Shown piece after piece: positions 1 to 10,031 of a stretch of DNA of 64,000 bases. The notes beneath the pieces were generated by a model. That model was not told the origin of the DNA. It made no database searches and saw only the letters and a list, made by a program, of their open reading frames with translations. Where the stretch lies: the NCBI GenBank assembly GCA_007115705.1, contig QXEO01000235.1, positions 2,522,741 through 2,586,740 of the forward strand. Reading direction: 5' to 3'. How positions within the stretch are numbered: the first letter of the stretch is position 1; each line of letters opens with the position of its first letter. Source of the DNA: Dactylis glomerata (Eukaryota; Streptophyta; Magnoliopsida; Poales; Poaceae). Both the position numbers and the translations under genes were made by a program.

Positions 1-885
1 TGATAATTGATCGGAGAGGAGTCTCGATCATGTCTATGTTATTCATGAACTGTAGGGTGACACACTTAAGGTTCGCTGACGCGTTTTGAGTGGATTTGGA
101 ACTCTGACTGAATTATTGGACATCACATGTTTTTTTAGAAAAGCGCTAAAACTATTTGAGAATAACGAAATAACAGAAGGGGTAATTGTTAATGTTTGTT
201 AATTGAATGAATTAAAAAATATTAAATAAATATAAATGTTTAATTAATTCCATAAGTGTGGTTTAATTGTTATGAATGTCATGCAATTAAAAAGGGAAAT
301 AAGAGAGGGGTTACTCCCTTGATGAAGGGGGTTACTCAATTGATGGGGGGTTACCACCATGAAGAGGGAGAGGTGGCACCTCTAGGGGCTGCCCCCTCCT
401 CTCCTATAAAAGTTGGCCACTCATCCCTCTCTCTTAGACACTTGAGTCCCTTTTTGCCTTGTTGCTCCACAAACTTGGAGATCGCTTAGCGAAGCGCTAC
501 CAAAATTGTTAGCCACCAACAGTTGGAGAAGTGGAGGAGGAGGAGTTCCGGCGGATCCCTACTTCCGCTGCCCTGCTGGACCGAGGGCATCGAGGATGTC
601 ACCGAGCCGTACGTGTGAATGAGTATAGAAGCGCGACCCGTTGTGGCGCTTGGCATTGCGATCTTGAGATCGGCGCAAGTGATTGACTATGTACATCTAC
701 ACGATCTTGAGACGTCAAGTGATCTACTACGTACATATTCCTCAACAACATTTGTGCGGGAACGTATTCACACTTATGGTCTTCGAGGGTGAGTCACTCA
801 CTGCTACCATCTCGTAGATGATCTTGGCTACATAGTGGTTCACGCGTAGGAATAATTTTTTGTTTTCCATGCTATGAACCCATCA
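1..885 (+). mobile_element. Copia 5' LTR (left part outside window)
   Basis: This is the right part of an LTR on the plus strand. It has a TATA box at 405-412, ends in CATCA at 885, and is followed at once by a tRNA-Met-type primer binding site. The sequence after it (886-998, continued in three displaced pieces) resembles the long untranslated leader of BARE1/Angela/WIS copia elements, so I assign it to that lineage. No coding capacity is seen; the short ORF at 256-489 lies across the promoter and is not taken as a gene. The LTR start is outside the window. Confidence 0.75.
405..412 (+). promoter_or_regulatory. TATA box of copia LTR
   Basis: TATAAAAG lies about 480 bp before the LTR end, the usual position for the U3/R boundary of a copia LTR. 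Confidence 0.6.
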
Positions 886-886
886 G

Positions 887-899
887 TGGTATCAGAACC
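887..899 (+). other. Primer binding site (tRNA-Met) of copia
   Basis: TGGTATCAGAACC starts two bases after the LTR end. It matches the complement of the 3' end of plant initiator tRNA-Met (consensus TGGTATCAGAGC) with one mismatch. Confidence 0.8.
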
Positions 900-993
900 A
901 TGTCTATGCGTAGATGTTACACACGAGTAGAACACATGGAGATGTGGGTGTTGATGATCACGTTCTTGCTATCTTTGTGTATTTTGGATCATA

Positions 994-998
994 GTGGC
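994..998 (+). repeat. Target duplication of A1, 5' side
   Basis: GTGGC lies directly before the first base of the A1 LTR (TGATACG at 999). Its partner GCCAC at 14319-14323 is the reverse complement, as expected only if the DNA between has been inverted. Confidence 0.85.
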
Positions 999-1582
999 TG
1001 ATACGTCCAAAACGTATCTACTTTCCCGAACACTTTTGCTATTGTTTCTCCTCTAATTTGTGTGTTTTGAATGCAACTAACGCGGACTAACTCTGTTTTT
1101 AGCAGAATTGCTCTGGTGTCTCGTTTTTGTGCAGAAATCCAACTTTCAATAAAAATTCGGGAAAAATCATCAAAAATCCTATTTCACCAGAAGACCCACG
1201 GAGCCAGAAGACGAGACGGAGTGGAGGCACGAGGCCTCCACACACACAGGGGGCGCGGCCCAGCCCTGGTCGCGCCCACCTGGTGTGAGGACGGCTCGGC
1301 CGTCTCCTCGACCCCTCCTTTCGCCTACATATACCCCTTTACCTGAAAATATCGGGAAGATGGCGTTTTTCCCAGATAGACTTCCGCTGCGCCGCCGCCA
1401 TCAGAAACCGCGATTCGAAACCAGAAACTCCGTTCTGGCACCCTGCCGGGACGGGGATTTGGAGGAGATCTTCATCACCATCATCACCGACGTCCCTCCA
1501 TCGACCATCCATGACTCCCCCATCCATGTGTGAGTAATTCCCCCGCTGTAGGTGAGGGGATGGTAGGGATTGGATGAGATCA
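999..1582 (+). mobile_element. Athila A1 5' LTR, first 584 bp (displaced)
   Basis: This is the first 584 bp of the 1,398-bp A1 LTR, reverse-complementary to 15138-15721. It starts TGATACGTCC and stops at the Helitron H1 insertion point (A at 1582). The rest of this LTR lies on the other strand at 34458-34613 and 24678-25335. The three pieces sum to 1,398 bp, the exact length of the intact LTR at 14324-15721. The ORFs at 1071-1346 and 1285-1533 are LTR sequence repeated in each copy and are not genes. Confidence 0.9.
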
Positions 1583-4017
1583 TCTTATATTTACTAATTG
1601 GAGGCACCGTACGAGACTCCACGTTAATTCTGAGAAAAAGAAGAATTATATCCATCCGATATACCCAACGGACGATAGCAGTCGTCAGATGAAAATCGGC
1701 TCCACCGCCCTCCATCGACGGGCAAGAGTCCTCACGAAAATTCACAGCCAAAAAAAAGCCCTACATCCGCATGCTCTTGGCTCTCTCACCGCGTATCGCG
1801 TACCGCCGCCGGAGCTCCTTCTGGCCACAACGGCAAACAGTGATCTACGGGTTCAGCTGATTTATGTAGCTATGGATAAGCTTGCACCGCATGTTAATTA
1901 GGGTATCTAACTTGCTTCATGCAGAAAAGCCAGATCGATCAATCGAATCAACCGTGCTGATTTTGCTCTGCTGGTACGTGCGAGATTTAAGTCATGGCCT
2001 TAATCTTTTAAAAGCTTTCCCATGAACCGAAGCATTAACCAATTTATTCTTCTCGTAAGGATGTATGTAGGACGTTGTGACGGCCGGCTACAACACGTCG
2101 GCAGCGGTGATCGAAGGGATTCTGGAGGAGCAAGGAACCACCGGAGGCGCTCCGCAACATGCGGCAAGAGACCGACAGTATCGCCAACGTGAGCGACATC
2201 GCGAGCTCGCCATATCTGCAGGCGGCGTAACACGGTATTTTGCATCCTGCTTTATTATTTCGGTTTGCATCTAGCCATTCAATGATTGACCAGTTCGGCG
2301 AACAGTTCTCACTGCATACATGGTTGAAATTGTGATATTTTTGCCCTGTATATATACCGCAGGTTGAGATTTAGGAGGTCGAACGAATATACCGTGACTG
2401 TGGTATATATCCCACAATTAAGAAAAGATATGGCAACATATATCGCACGTAGGTGAGTCGTCGTATGCTCCAACGAGAACATGTGCATAAGATATGACAC
2501 AGCGGGTATCACATCGATCTGTCTTAACTATTAACATAGATTTGTGATTTTTTCTAACAAACAGATTTGAGATTTGAAGGGGTTGAAACAGACATACTGT
2601 GGTATATACCATAGTTACAAGATCATATAGGATGGGTGAGAAAGGATGGCAAGTCAGGGTGGTATCACAACGATTTGTTCCATGTATAGTTTGATCCTGT
2701 TTTATTATTTTTGTTTGCATCTAGCCAATTAATATTTTATCAGTTAGACACGTACAAGCTTCTCACTATAGATCTGATCCAAATTGTGTTGTTTTTGGCT
2801 AATATATCTACTGTCGACTTGCTTTTCAAAGGGTTGAAACAAATATACCGCGGTATATTGCACGACTGCGATAACGGACAATGCAAGTATATAGCGATGC
2901 TTCATCAATTGCTAATGTTTATTGTTCTATATGCTTTGACACACCCAGGTCTCAGTTTCCCGTACTCTATAACCTGCTATTTCTAATTTAGGTACGGTTA
3001 ATGTCCTCCACTATTTTTTGATATTCAATTTATACGACTCTAATGGACTTATGTTCATGGTTCATCGAATCCCCTAAATATTATTTATTTGCTCAATTAT
3101 GTTGTACAACATTAAAAGGACAAAACTGGTGTAGGAACATATCTTCTAAGTTTATGTTAGAATTTTTATATACGAGAGATTGTTAACAAAGTATTGTATT
3201 TTTCACCAGACTATTATTTGTAGTTGTTTGGCCCTTTGTCATTGTAGCACTAACTTATATACTGTTTAATAGATTCATAGTCATGTGATTTCGCATATTG
3301 TGTTTGTTTTTTCCTTTTAGCTTCAAATCATCTTTTAGACATGATTTCTCTCTTATAAGAATGTTTTTTCAATAGAAAGCCATATCTATAATCTTGGAAA
3401 TAGATGACATGCCTACTGAAATGTGTACTTCGATCCGATCCAACTTCGGTTGAGAAACACAAAAGTTGGTCGTATTGGCTTGGAATTATGGATTGCAACA
3501 TACATACAAAAATGTGAGTTGAAACATCTACTTTATATCAATGGATGGGTCTGATGGATTACATCCTGGAGAAAAGAAATTTGTTAAAAAATCTTAAACT
3601 CCTAGATTTTTCACATGTAGTTTCACGAAGTAAGGTCCACATGGGATGTTGAGCACAAAAAATTAAAAAGGTACCTATCTATTATGATATTTGTCCATCG
3701 TGGAAAAACTAGGGAAAGACATCAGATATATATTACTCTGTGCCCATTTTATAATATTGCATATTACTCGACAATTTAGTTGTATGTTGTTTCCTATTTC
3801 GTAATAGGAACTAGGAAAAAATTATGTATCATACAAAAATCATTAGTTAAAATGTCTTTACCAGTATTCAATAGTTCAAATTTCTACAAGATTTCAAAAA
3901 AATACATATTATACAAACTCGCTATCTATAGTCCGAAGTAGTAGGATAACTTTCTAGAACGAGTAGTAAAAGTTATGAGGACGGCTAGACCGTGCAGGAG
4001 CACGGGTTGATGACTAG
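1583..4017 (+). mobile_element. Non-autonomous Helitron H1
   Basis: It starts with TC (TCTTATATTTACTAATTGG) after an A. It ends with a hairpin (CCGTGC, loop AGGA, GCACGG at about 3991-4006), a short spacer and CTAG at 4014-4017, followed by T. These are the standard Helitron marks: 5' TC, 3' hairpin then CTRR, and insertion between A and T. No Rep/helicase frame is present. The inside holds a P450 exon fragment (2071-2229) and diverged direct repeats about 450 bp apart (about 2245-2330 and 2695-2790), with several copies of a GTGGTATATA-like motif between. The same 2,435-bp element lies inverted at 34614-37048 with only scattered differences. The left flank is A1 LTR and the right flank is copia leader, so the two flanks do not belong together. 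Confidence 0.85.
2071..2229 (+). pseudogene. Captured cytochrome P450 exon fragment in H1
   Basis: After a possible acceptor (ATGTATGTAG) the reading frame gives DVVTAGYNTSAAVIEGILEE, the I-helix region of plant A-type P450s (A-G-x-x-T-S oxygen-binding motif). After a one-base frame change near 2131 it gives PEALRNMRQETDSI and SSPYLQAA. These match the order of the P450 segment that runs from the I-helix (HPEALRK-like) to the K-helix approach (LPYLQA). The frame then meets a stop, so this is about 53 codons of a gene that is normally about 500. The nearest family by eye is CYP93/CYP71-like, which is only a guess. It is non-functional as it stands: both the heme Cys region and the N-terminus are missing. 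Confidence 0.65.
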
Positions 4018-5003
4018 TTATAGCTAATTGCAAGGTAGTAGATGGATGCCAATAACTACAACAAACTATGAAAATTCACTTTGATTTAGTTCATGATAAA
4101 TTGAGTTCTTTAATACAAAATTACTAACTGAACTCCCACTTAAAAAGAACCGATCATCACGAACCAAATCACTATACTACAACCGATCATCACGTGAAAC
4201 ATCATAGTTTCAAAGGTGAACATCACCATGTTCATCATATCAACCATATAACTCATGCTTAACCTTTCGGTTCGTGTTCCGAGGCCATGTCTGTATATGC
4301 TAGGCTCGCCAAGTAGAACCATAGCACTCACGTGTGTAAAACTGTCTTACACCCATTGTATGTGAACGTAGAGTCTATTACACCCGATCATCACGAGGTG
4401 TCTCAAAATGACAAACTTTCTTGACGGTGCATGATATGGAGGAACACATTTTTATCTTGATATTTATATGAGGGGGATCATCTTATAATGCTACCACGTG
4501 ATCAAATCTAAGTAAAATAAGATGCATAACAGGATAAACACCACATGCATTCGATCTCCATATTGTGCGTCATGGCATGATCTCTGTCATTCCACCGGCG
4601 TAGCACCAAGGTCCATGGTGCCTCCACCTTGATTGTCTTCCTCCATTACAATATATCACTTGGATATATATTTAGCACGCATGCCATAAAAATGAAAAGG
4701 CAACCATAAGGCTCCTTCCTATTTTTTATAACTTACAAAAAAGGATCATTGCATACATTTTGTAATATTAACAACATTAACCATATCACATGGCAGGCCC
4801 TGCAAAAACAAGTTAGACGCTTCTAATTTGCCTTGCATATTTGACGTGCTTTAGGGCTTTCTAGGAAAGAACCGTTCTTACCTACAAACATGCAACCACA
4901 ACAGTAATAAAAATATTATTAGCAATCCTTTGTAAAATAGATCATAACAATAGTGGGAGAGACACAAAACCGCAAGGCCACTTATGCAAAGCAAGTTGCA
5001 TGT
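4018..5003 (-). mobile_element. Copia leader, pieces 3 and 4 (BARE1/Angela-like)
   Basis: Read on the minus strand this matches the order of blocks I know from Angela/BARE1 leaders. The blocks are: GCATAAGTGGC then TGTCTCTCC; GCACCATGGACCTTG; the GTGATGATCGGGTGT block; GACGAGCCTAGCATATAC-like and GGCCTCGGAACAC blocks; AAGTGGGAGTTC; and AATTTATCATGAACT just before the gag start. The right end (4999-5003, CATGT) is the target duplication of the solo LTR. The left end at 4018 abuts Helitron H1. The continuation of the copia is at 37049. The ORF at 4140-4331 lies within the leader and is not a gene. Confidence 0.7.
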
Positions 5004-6193
5004 TGATGCATGCAAAATACATGCATGATATTTGTTGTTTATTGATGCATATTCCTATATATTATAATGTTATTAGTTGTTATAATCATGTTTTATAATG
5101 TTTTATGGGGATTTTCCATGGATCCCCCTTATTTTGGTTATAACTTTGTAGAACAGGAAAACCCTATTTTGCGTATTTTTAAGTTTCAGGAACCTTCACG
5201 AAGTCAAATTGACCCAGGATTTTTGGAGCATTAGTATTTTATCACGAGAACCTGCTGGAGATCAAGAAGTCAACAAGAAGAGGCCTAGAGACCAAACGAG
5301 GCCAGCTGGCGCGGGCCCCTGCTAGGCCGTGACACCTAGGCTCGTTTGAGCCACGGACCTCCGATGCCGTCCATCTTCATCTCCTGACGCTCAGCTTGAC
5401 CTAAAAACACCTATATGAAGACCTCCTTGATGATCGCAATCGGGAGACAGCAGAGAAACACGAAACACAGAAACAGAGGGTGTTCTAGCAAAGATTGGAG
5501 GGGGAAACGCTGTCGGAGTCGCCCTCGGTCGCTTCTCCACCCTCTCTGACATCAGCACCATCATCACTGCCATGAAGAGGGAGTAGTCCACCTCTGGACT
5601 ATGGATTTGTGGTAGTAGCTTGTCCTATTTCTATCATGTACTTCATTGTTTAGACATCATATGAGCTACGCAACATGATTATGATGCATATTATATAATT
5701 CCTATGTGGTGGATCTTTATATTATTGGATGATTGATGAGATGTGATATGTTATTATGTTCTTGATGTATGAGTAGATGCATATTATCACCCGGTTCTTT
5801 ATTACTTGTTCTGATCCAACATATATGCGAGGACATGTGAGGGGGATGATGTGTATGACTAGGTAGTAGTGATAGAATAGAGACAATGTTCATGATCTGC
5901 TAGGGTTGTGTATCTTCTTCCACAGTTATTTTTGCTAGGGATAAAAAGAATGCATATGTTATAATTTCTTAGTGACAGCTGAGAATTCAGAGTGATATTC
6001 ATAGACACAGTTTCTATTGTAATATGTCCAAGTGGTAGCATATTTGTTGTTCAACATCATGTCAAAATACCTAAGGCTATACTCTGTTAATTCTTAATAC
6101 TAGATTGCTTGAAGTTTATTCCTTTCTAGTGGAGTATAAGTAAGATGTGTTGCATCATCTTTATATTAGAACGTGATGCCCATATAAATATTA

Positions 6194-6435
6194 GGGATTT
6201 CTATTTTCGTGCCATCGGGTCCTTAGTTGTGCTCAGTTTTCCCCAGCCGCTTAACTTTTCCTCAGTTTTCCCCTCCCTCTAGTTTGAAACCCCTCGCAGA
6301 CGCTCGGATGGGAGGGTTTCCATCTGGTCAGAGGCCTTGACCGTTACCGGTGACGGCTAGGGAGCCGCGGTGGTTGTGAATTGACCGATGCTTTTGAATG
6401 GTGCTGACGAGTAGGGTTAGGAGACACGTCGGAGC
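6194..6435 (+). repeat. MULE left terminal inverted repeat
   Basis: It pairs with 13478-13719 in inverted orientation with roughly 90% identity by eye. The outer 120 bp carry repeated CTCAGTTTTCCCC blocks, and the inner part includes GGTGACGGCTAGGGAGCCG. Similarity fades after GAGACACGTCGG near 6435. Confidence 0.9.
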
Positions 6436-6504
6436 AGCCATCCATCTATCGCTGACGTGTGGGCCATTTTATTTCCTGATTGTATACGCGGTGCTGCCAA
6501 TGAC

Positions 6505-6775
6505 AAATGGGGCCGCTCTATAGGGCTGCCGCAGCCAATGACCAGTGGGGTCGTGTACTTTTCAGGAAAAGACATATATTGCCGCTCTCTGGGGCTGCCG
6601 CAGCCAATGACCAGTGGGGTCGTCTATTTATTTAGAGAAAATCATATATTGCCGCTCTGTGAGGCCTCCGCAGCTAATGACCGCTGGGGTCGTCTATTTA
6701 TTTAGAGAAAATCATATAGAGCCACTCTGTGGGGCCGCCTCAGCCAATGACCCCTGGGGTCGCCCTTAAAGTGAA
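6505..6775 (+). repeat. Subterminal tandem repeat, four units of about 70 bp
   Basis: Four direct copies carry the core GCCGCAGCCAATGACC followed by GGGGTCG, then an AT-rich spacer (TTTAGAGAAAATCATAT) in the later copies. A weaker partial copy precedes them near 6490. They lie between the left inverted repeat and the first gene. The ORF at 6457-6705 is a by-product of the repeat. Confidence 0.8.
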
Positions 6776-7199
6776 TCTTATGCTAAACATGGATGGAACC
6801 TAGTGTTGTGTATCTCATTAGTCATTGGAGAACCGCTGGCAGCTCGTTCCCCACCCTCGGACGGAGCAGCCATCACCGACGCCTCGTCGCGCCACCGGCT
6901 CTGTCCCCCGGTGGCGTCGGACGGACTGCGGCACTGCACGTCAACCACGGCTCCAGCACTTGTTTCGTCCGCACGCATTGTACCCACCACAGGAAAGTCC
7001 GCCGCAAGCAGATCCGCCGCCCACGACGACCGGGATTTGTTCCGCGCACCAATTGGTAGTATAGCTTGGTAAGACCTCCGCTTCTGCCTCCCCCGCCCCC
7101 TAATCGATTCGGTTCCCGTAATTTATTGGAGTTTGCAGGTGCGAAATAGTCCTCAATGTCTGGTCGAGCGGGTACACCAGCGAGGGTGGGGATTCGATC

Positions 7200-7690
7200 A
7201 TGTCGTGGCCACGTTCTACTTCTCCTACCTCGTCGGAAGTGCAGGTATCTAGCTTCTGCTCTCTGTACTACCGTTGAATTTGAAGTGCCGCCATGGCCTG
7301 TTGGAGTGATTTTAGTTGTTCTTTTTTCCATTATTGTTACAGTTTGCCAGGCAAGCCGATGATCCATGGTACATTGCATACCAAGATAAATCAACCCAGT
7401 GGTGTAGCCAGAGGATGGATTTGGAGGAGAAGGTGGCCAATTTAGGTGATGAATTGGCCCATAAAAACGTGATGATATTCGAGCTGAAGCGTACCGTGGA
7501 GGAAGAAAAGAAGAATTCAGAGCTTATTCGCAAGGAGAAGTTGATACTTGAGACAGATCTTGCCGTATTTGATCAAGTGGTAGAAAATCTAGAACATGAA
7601 CTTCAAGTGATGGGAGAGGCGAAAAGTAGATTCATCTGGGCAGTTTTATTAGGTATCATCCCTGTCCTAGCAGTTATGTGGTTGTGGTAG
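7200..7690 (+). CDS. MULE-borne coiled-coil, tail-anchored protein
   Basis: The model has two exons: 7200-7244 and 7343-7690. The donor is CAG|GTATCT and the acceptor GTTACAG|TTTGCC. Phase 0 is kept and the product is 130 residues. The ATG at 7200 was chosen because it opens the frame that joins the long second exon. Residues about 38-100 form a charged heptad-rich coiled coil (LEEKVANLGDELAHK and on). The last 22 residues (FIWAVLLGIIPVLAVMWLW) form a membrane segment, so a tail anchor. This is the layout of the C-terminal half of grass proteins that start with a GRF-type zinc finger, but the Cys-rich GRF part is absent here. A further upstream exon is possible, since an acceptor-like TTTGCAG occurs at about 7133-7139. 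A TGGCTCTAACCACTG duplication follows in the 3' region. It is not a known transposition protein, and its role is unknown. Confidence 0.55.
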
Positions 7691-7721
7691 ATGATTTAGA
7701 TAGTATAGAATTGTTATTCAG

Positions 7722-7775
7722 TAGATGGCTCTAACCACTGTATTTTGGTGTGGCTCTAACCACTGTATTTTGGCG
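7722..7775 (+). repeat. Short tandem duplication after the coiled-coil gene
   Basis: Two near-perfect copies of TGGCTCTAACCACTGTATTT lie next to each other in the presumed 3' untranslated region. From there to 8050 I see only AT-rich sequence and no gene. Confidence 0.7.
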
Positions 7776-8050
7776 TACAATTTCCTAGTTGTGCTAAGTA
7801 ATGCGCGCGATAATTTTAGCATGGATGAACATCTTATAAAAGTGAAGGGATCCCAAAAGTGAAAGCATGTACCAGCCTCTCGGATCAAATACATATCAAT
7901 CTTCCCAATCAAGTTGGGATAGAATTCAAATCATACATACGGATGTACAGGGACACATTGAGAAAGTGGAGAAGCTTTTTTTGAGACGGAGGTAGTAGTT
8001 CGAACAATTTTATCCCAATTTGAAATTGAAAAATACAAATTTATCATAAT

Positions 8051-8710
8051 TTATCCCAATTTGCGGCGTCGAACATGGCCGCGCACCGATGGGCTAGAAG
8101 GGCCGGGACGACGGGCGGCTGAGGGGTGGTCATCTGCGCCATCCGCAAACTCGGACATGGAGGAGGGCTGGATCTGCGGCTTCGCAACCACTCTTGGCAC
8201 CGCCGCCGTCTTGGTGTACTTCATTAGCGACGGATCTGAGGAGGGCTGGATCTGGGCCATCGCAGCGATGTTGTAGGCGATGGCTTCAATCGTCTTGGCA
8301 TCGATGACCACTGTCGACACGGCCGCCGTCTTGGTGTCCTTCATCAGCAACAGATCTGAGGAGGGAAACGGAAGTGAGACATCGGTAGGCTCCGACATTG
8401 AAGGCTGGATCTACACCGTCGCAGCGATGTTGTAGGCGATGACTTCAATCATCTTGGCATCGATGACCACTATCGACACGGCCGCCATCTTGGTGTCCTT
8501 CATCAGCAACAGATCTGAGAAGGGCAACGGAAGTGAGACATCGGCAGGCTCCGACATTGAAGGCTGGATCTGCGCTGTCGCAGCGATGTTGTAGGTGATG
8601 GCTTCAATGATCTTGGCATCGTTGACCACTGTCGGCACGGCCACCGTCTTGGTGTTCTTCATCATCAACAGATCTGAGAAGAGAAACGAAAGTGAGACAG
8701 AGAGAGACAT
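8051..8710 (-). pseudogene. ORF built of 53-codon tandem repeats, one internal stop
   Basis: On the minus strand, one frame runs from an ATG at 8710 to a stop at 8051 with a single interruption at about 8411. There a TAG replaces the CAG found at the same place in the other units. The repeated unit (159 bp, 53 residues) reads MSEPADVSLP, then SDLLLMKDTK, AAVSTVVIDAK and IEAIAYNIAA, ending QIQPS. There are three full units and one shortened unit, then a basic tail (RGHVRRRKLG). I do not recognise a domain. The repeat keeps frame across units, which argues that it was once translated. It lies between the coiled-coil gene and the minisatellite, possibly downstream of the TATA at 9193-9202. Confidence 0.5.
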
Positions 8711-8754
8711 TTCAACTATTTCTGAGCGTTAGATCCTCACCGACACTCTTAGAT

Positions 8755-9090
8755 CCTCACCGGCACTCTTAGATCCACGCCGCCGCACGGTTAGATCCGC
8801 GCCGCCGCACGCATGGTTAGATCCGCGCCGCCGCACGCTGCAGTTCCGCGCGGCCGCACGCACGGTTAGATCCGCGCCGCCACACGCACGCACGCTGCAG
8901 ATCCGCGCCGCCGCACGCACGCACGCTGCAGATCCACGCCGCCGCACGCACGGTTAGATCCGCGCCGCCGCACGCAAGGTTAGATTCGCGCCACCGCACG
9001 CACGCTGCAGATCCGTGCTGTCGCACGCACGCACGCTGCAGATCCGCACCACCGCACGCACGCACGCTGCAGATCCGCGCCGCCGCGACC
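8755..9090. repeat. GC-rich minisatellite in the MULE
   Basis: About a dozen irregular direct units of 25-32 bp are built from GCCGCCGCACGCACG followed by either GTTAGATCCGC or CTGCAGATCCGC. Both unit types alternate, so the array looks like a higher-order mix of two variants. Its minus strand gives ORFs made of ACGGADL-like repeats (8729-9065), which I treat as by-products. Confidence 0.85.
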
Positions 9091-9192
9091 GCCAGAGTAA
9101 GAGAGGAAGATGCGACTGGAATATGCGACTGTCAGGGTTGGTAGGTATGTGCTCTGCTCTTCTCTCCGTATGCGTCTATCGAGGTAGAGAGA

Positions 9193-9202
9193 GATATATA
9201 GG
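9193..9202 (-). promoter_or_regulatory. Possible minus-strand TATA box
   Basis: On the minus strand CCTATATATC is followed by a CT-rich stretch, upstream of the minisatellite and the repetitive ORF. It could start a transcript through both. This is inference from position only. Confidence 0.3.
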
Positions 9203-9304
9203 CCGTCCGATCATAAATGATCCAACGGTGCAAGCGTACGTTGAGCTATCAACCAACCAAGATTCGTGTGACATACATCTCGACCAATCAGAGATCAGCC
9301 AGTG

Positions 9305-9455
9305 AGTACAAGTGAGGAAAACTGAGTAGAAATAAGAGGGGGAAAAGTGAGGAAATGTTTATCGGAAGGGCAAAACTGAGTAGGACTGAGTAAAACAAGT
9401 GGACCCGGAGGGGGAAAACTGAGTAAAACTAAGTAAAACAGGGGCACCCAAATAA
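9305..9455 (-). repeat. Third inverted-repeat-end-like block inside the MULE
   Basis: The block repeats GGGGGAAAACTGAGTA several times and finishes AAAACAGGGGCACCCAAATAAT. This parallels the outer 100 bp of the right terminal repeat (GGGGAAAACTGAGTAC, then CAGGGGCACGAAAATAG). It is in the same orientation as the right end. It may be an internal relic of a smaller MULE end or an amplified subterminal module. Confidence 0.5.
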
Positions 9456-10031
9456 TAAAGGGAGTAAGGGAAATTGAAGCTTTTGGCATAAAAATTGTTA
9501 TATTATGTTATTTGAACAATATAGTACATTTTGGCCGATGTGATATTGTTTGCAATTCAAAGATACACAAGTGTGACGAATTTGGACTCATTTGGACAAA
9601 GTTTGTAAGCATAGTGGGTATTTGGGAGGTGTGTTGAGTAGAAAGCCCTGCATCTTCATAGCTAGTAGCTCATGGACTAGGAAGTGGTTTTGGGAAAGGG
9701 AAACTTCATATCTCTATATTTCCTTTTCCATTATTATTTCTCTAGGTTGTAGGTAACATAACAAGACTCCATGGGAAGGTTCCACCATGTTTTGAATTAT
9801 TTTGAATTAAACTAAACCCAAAACAATATTTTTTGAGTTTAGTCACTTAGAAAATGATAAATGTGGCTTAAGCGATGAACTTATTCGAGGTGCATGACCA
9901 TAGAAAACTTGCAAATAACACATAAATTATTGTGATTATTAAACATACAAACTTGGGAACGTCACACTAGTTCAAATTCAATACAAAGGGATCCCCAATA
10001 CAAATTGTTCATACAAATTCAAATTAATTGT
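9456..10031. other. MULE intergenic stretch
   Basis: AT-rich sequence downstream of the transposase gene, presumably its 3' untranslated region. I see no gene or repeat in it. Confidence 0.5.

Larger units (their letters stand above)
886..998 (+). mobile_element. Copia leader, piece 1
   Basis: This is the untranslated leader after the primer site. It stops at 998, where Athila element A1 inserted; the last five bases (994-998, GTGGC) are the A1 target duplication. The leader resumes on the minus strand at 14318 and reads left. The join gives a direct match to the AGATGAAGCGGCC block typical of Angela-type leaders. Confidence 0.7.

Noticed and set aside
887..899. tRNA-like sequence
   Set aside because: It is only the short complement of a tRNA 3' end used as primer site; no cloverleaf is present here or elsewhere in the window.
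999..1582. An independent truncated LTR
   Set aside because: Its break point, length and target duplication fit exactly with the missing part of the A1 5' LTR.
8755..9090. CRISPR-like array
   Set aside because: The units are adjoining and similar along their whole length with no unique spacers; it is a minisatellite in a plant transposon.
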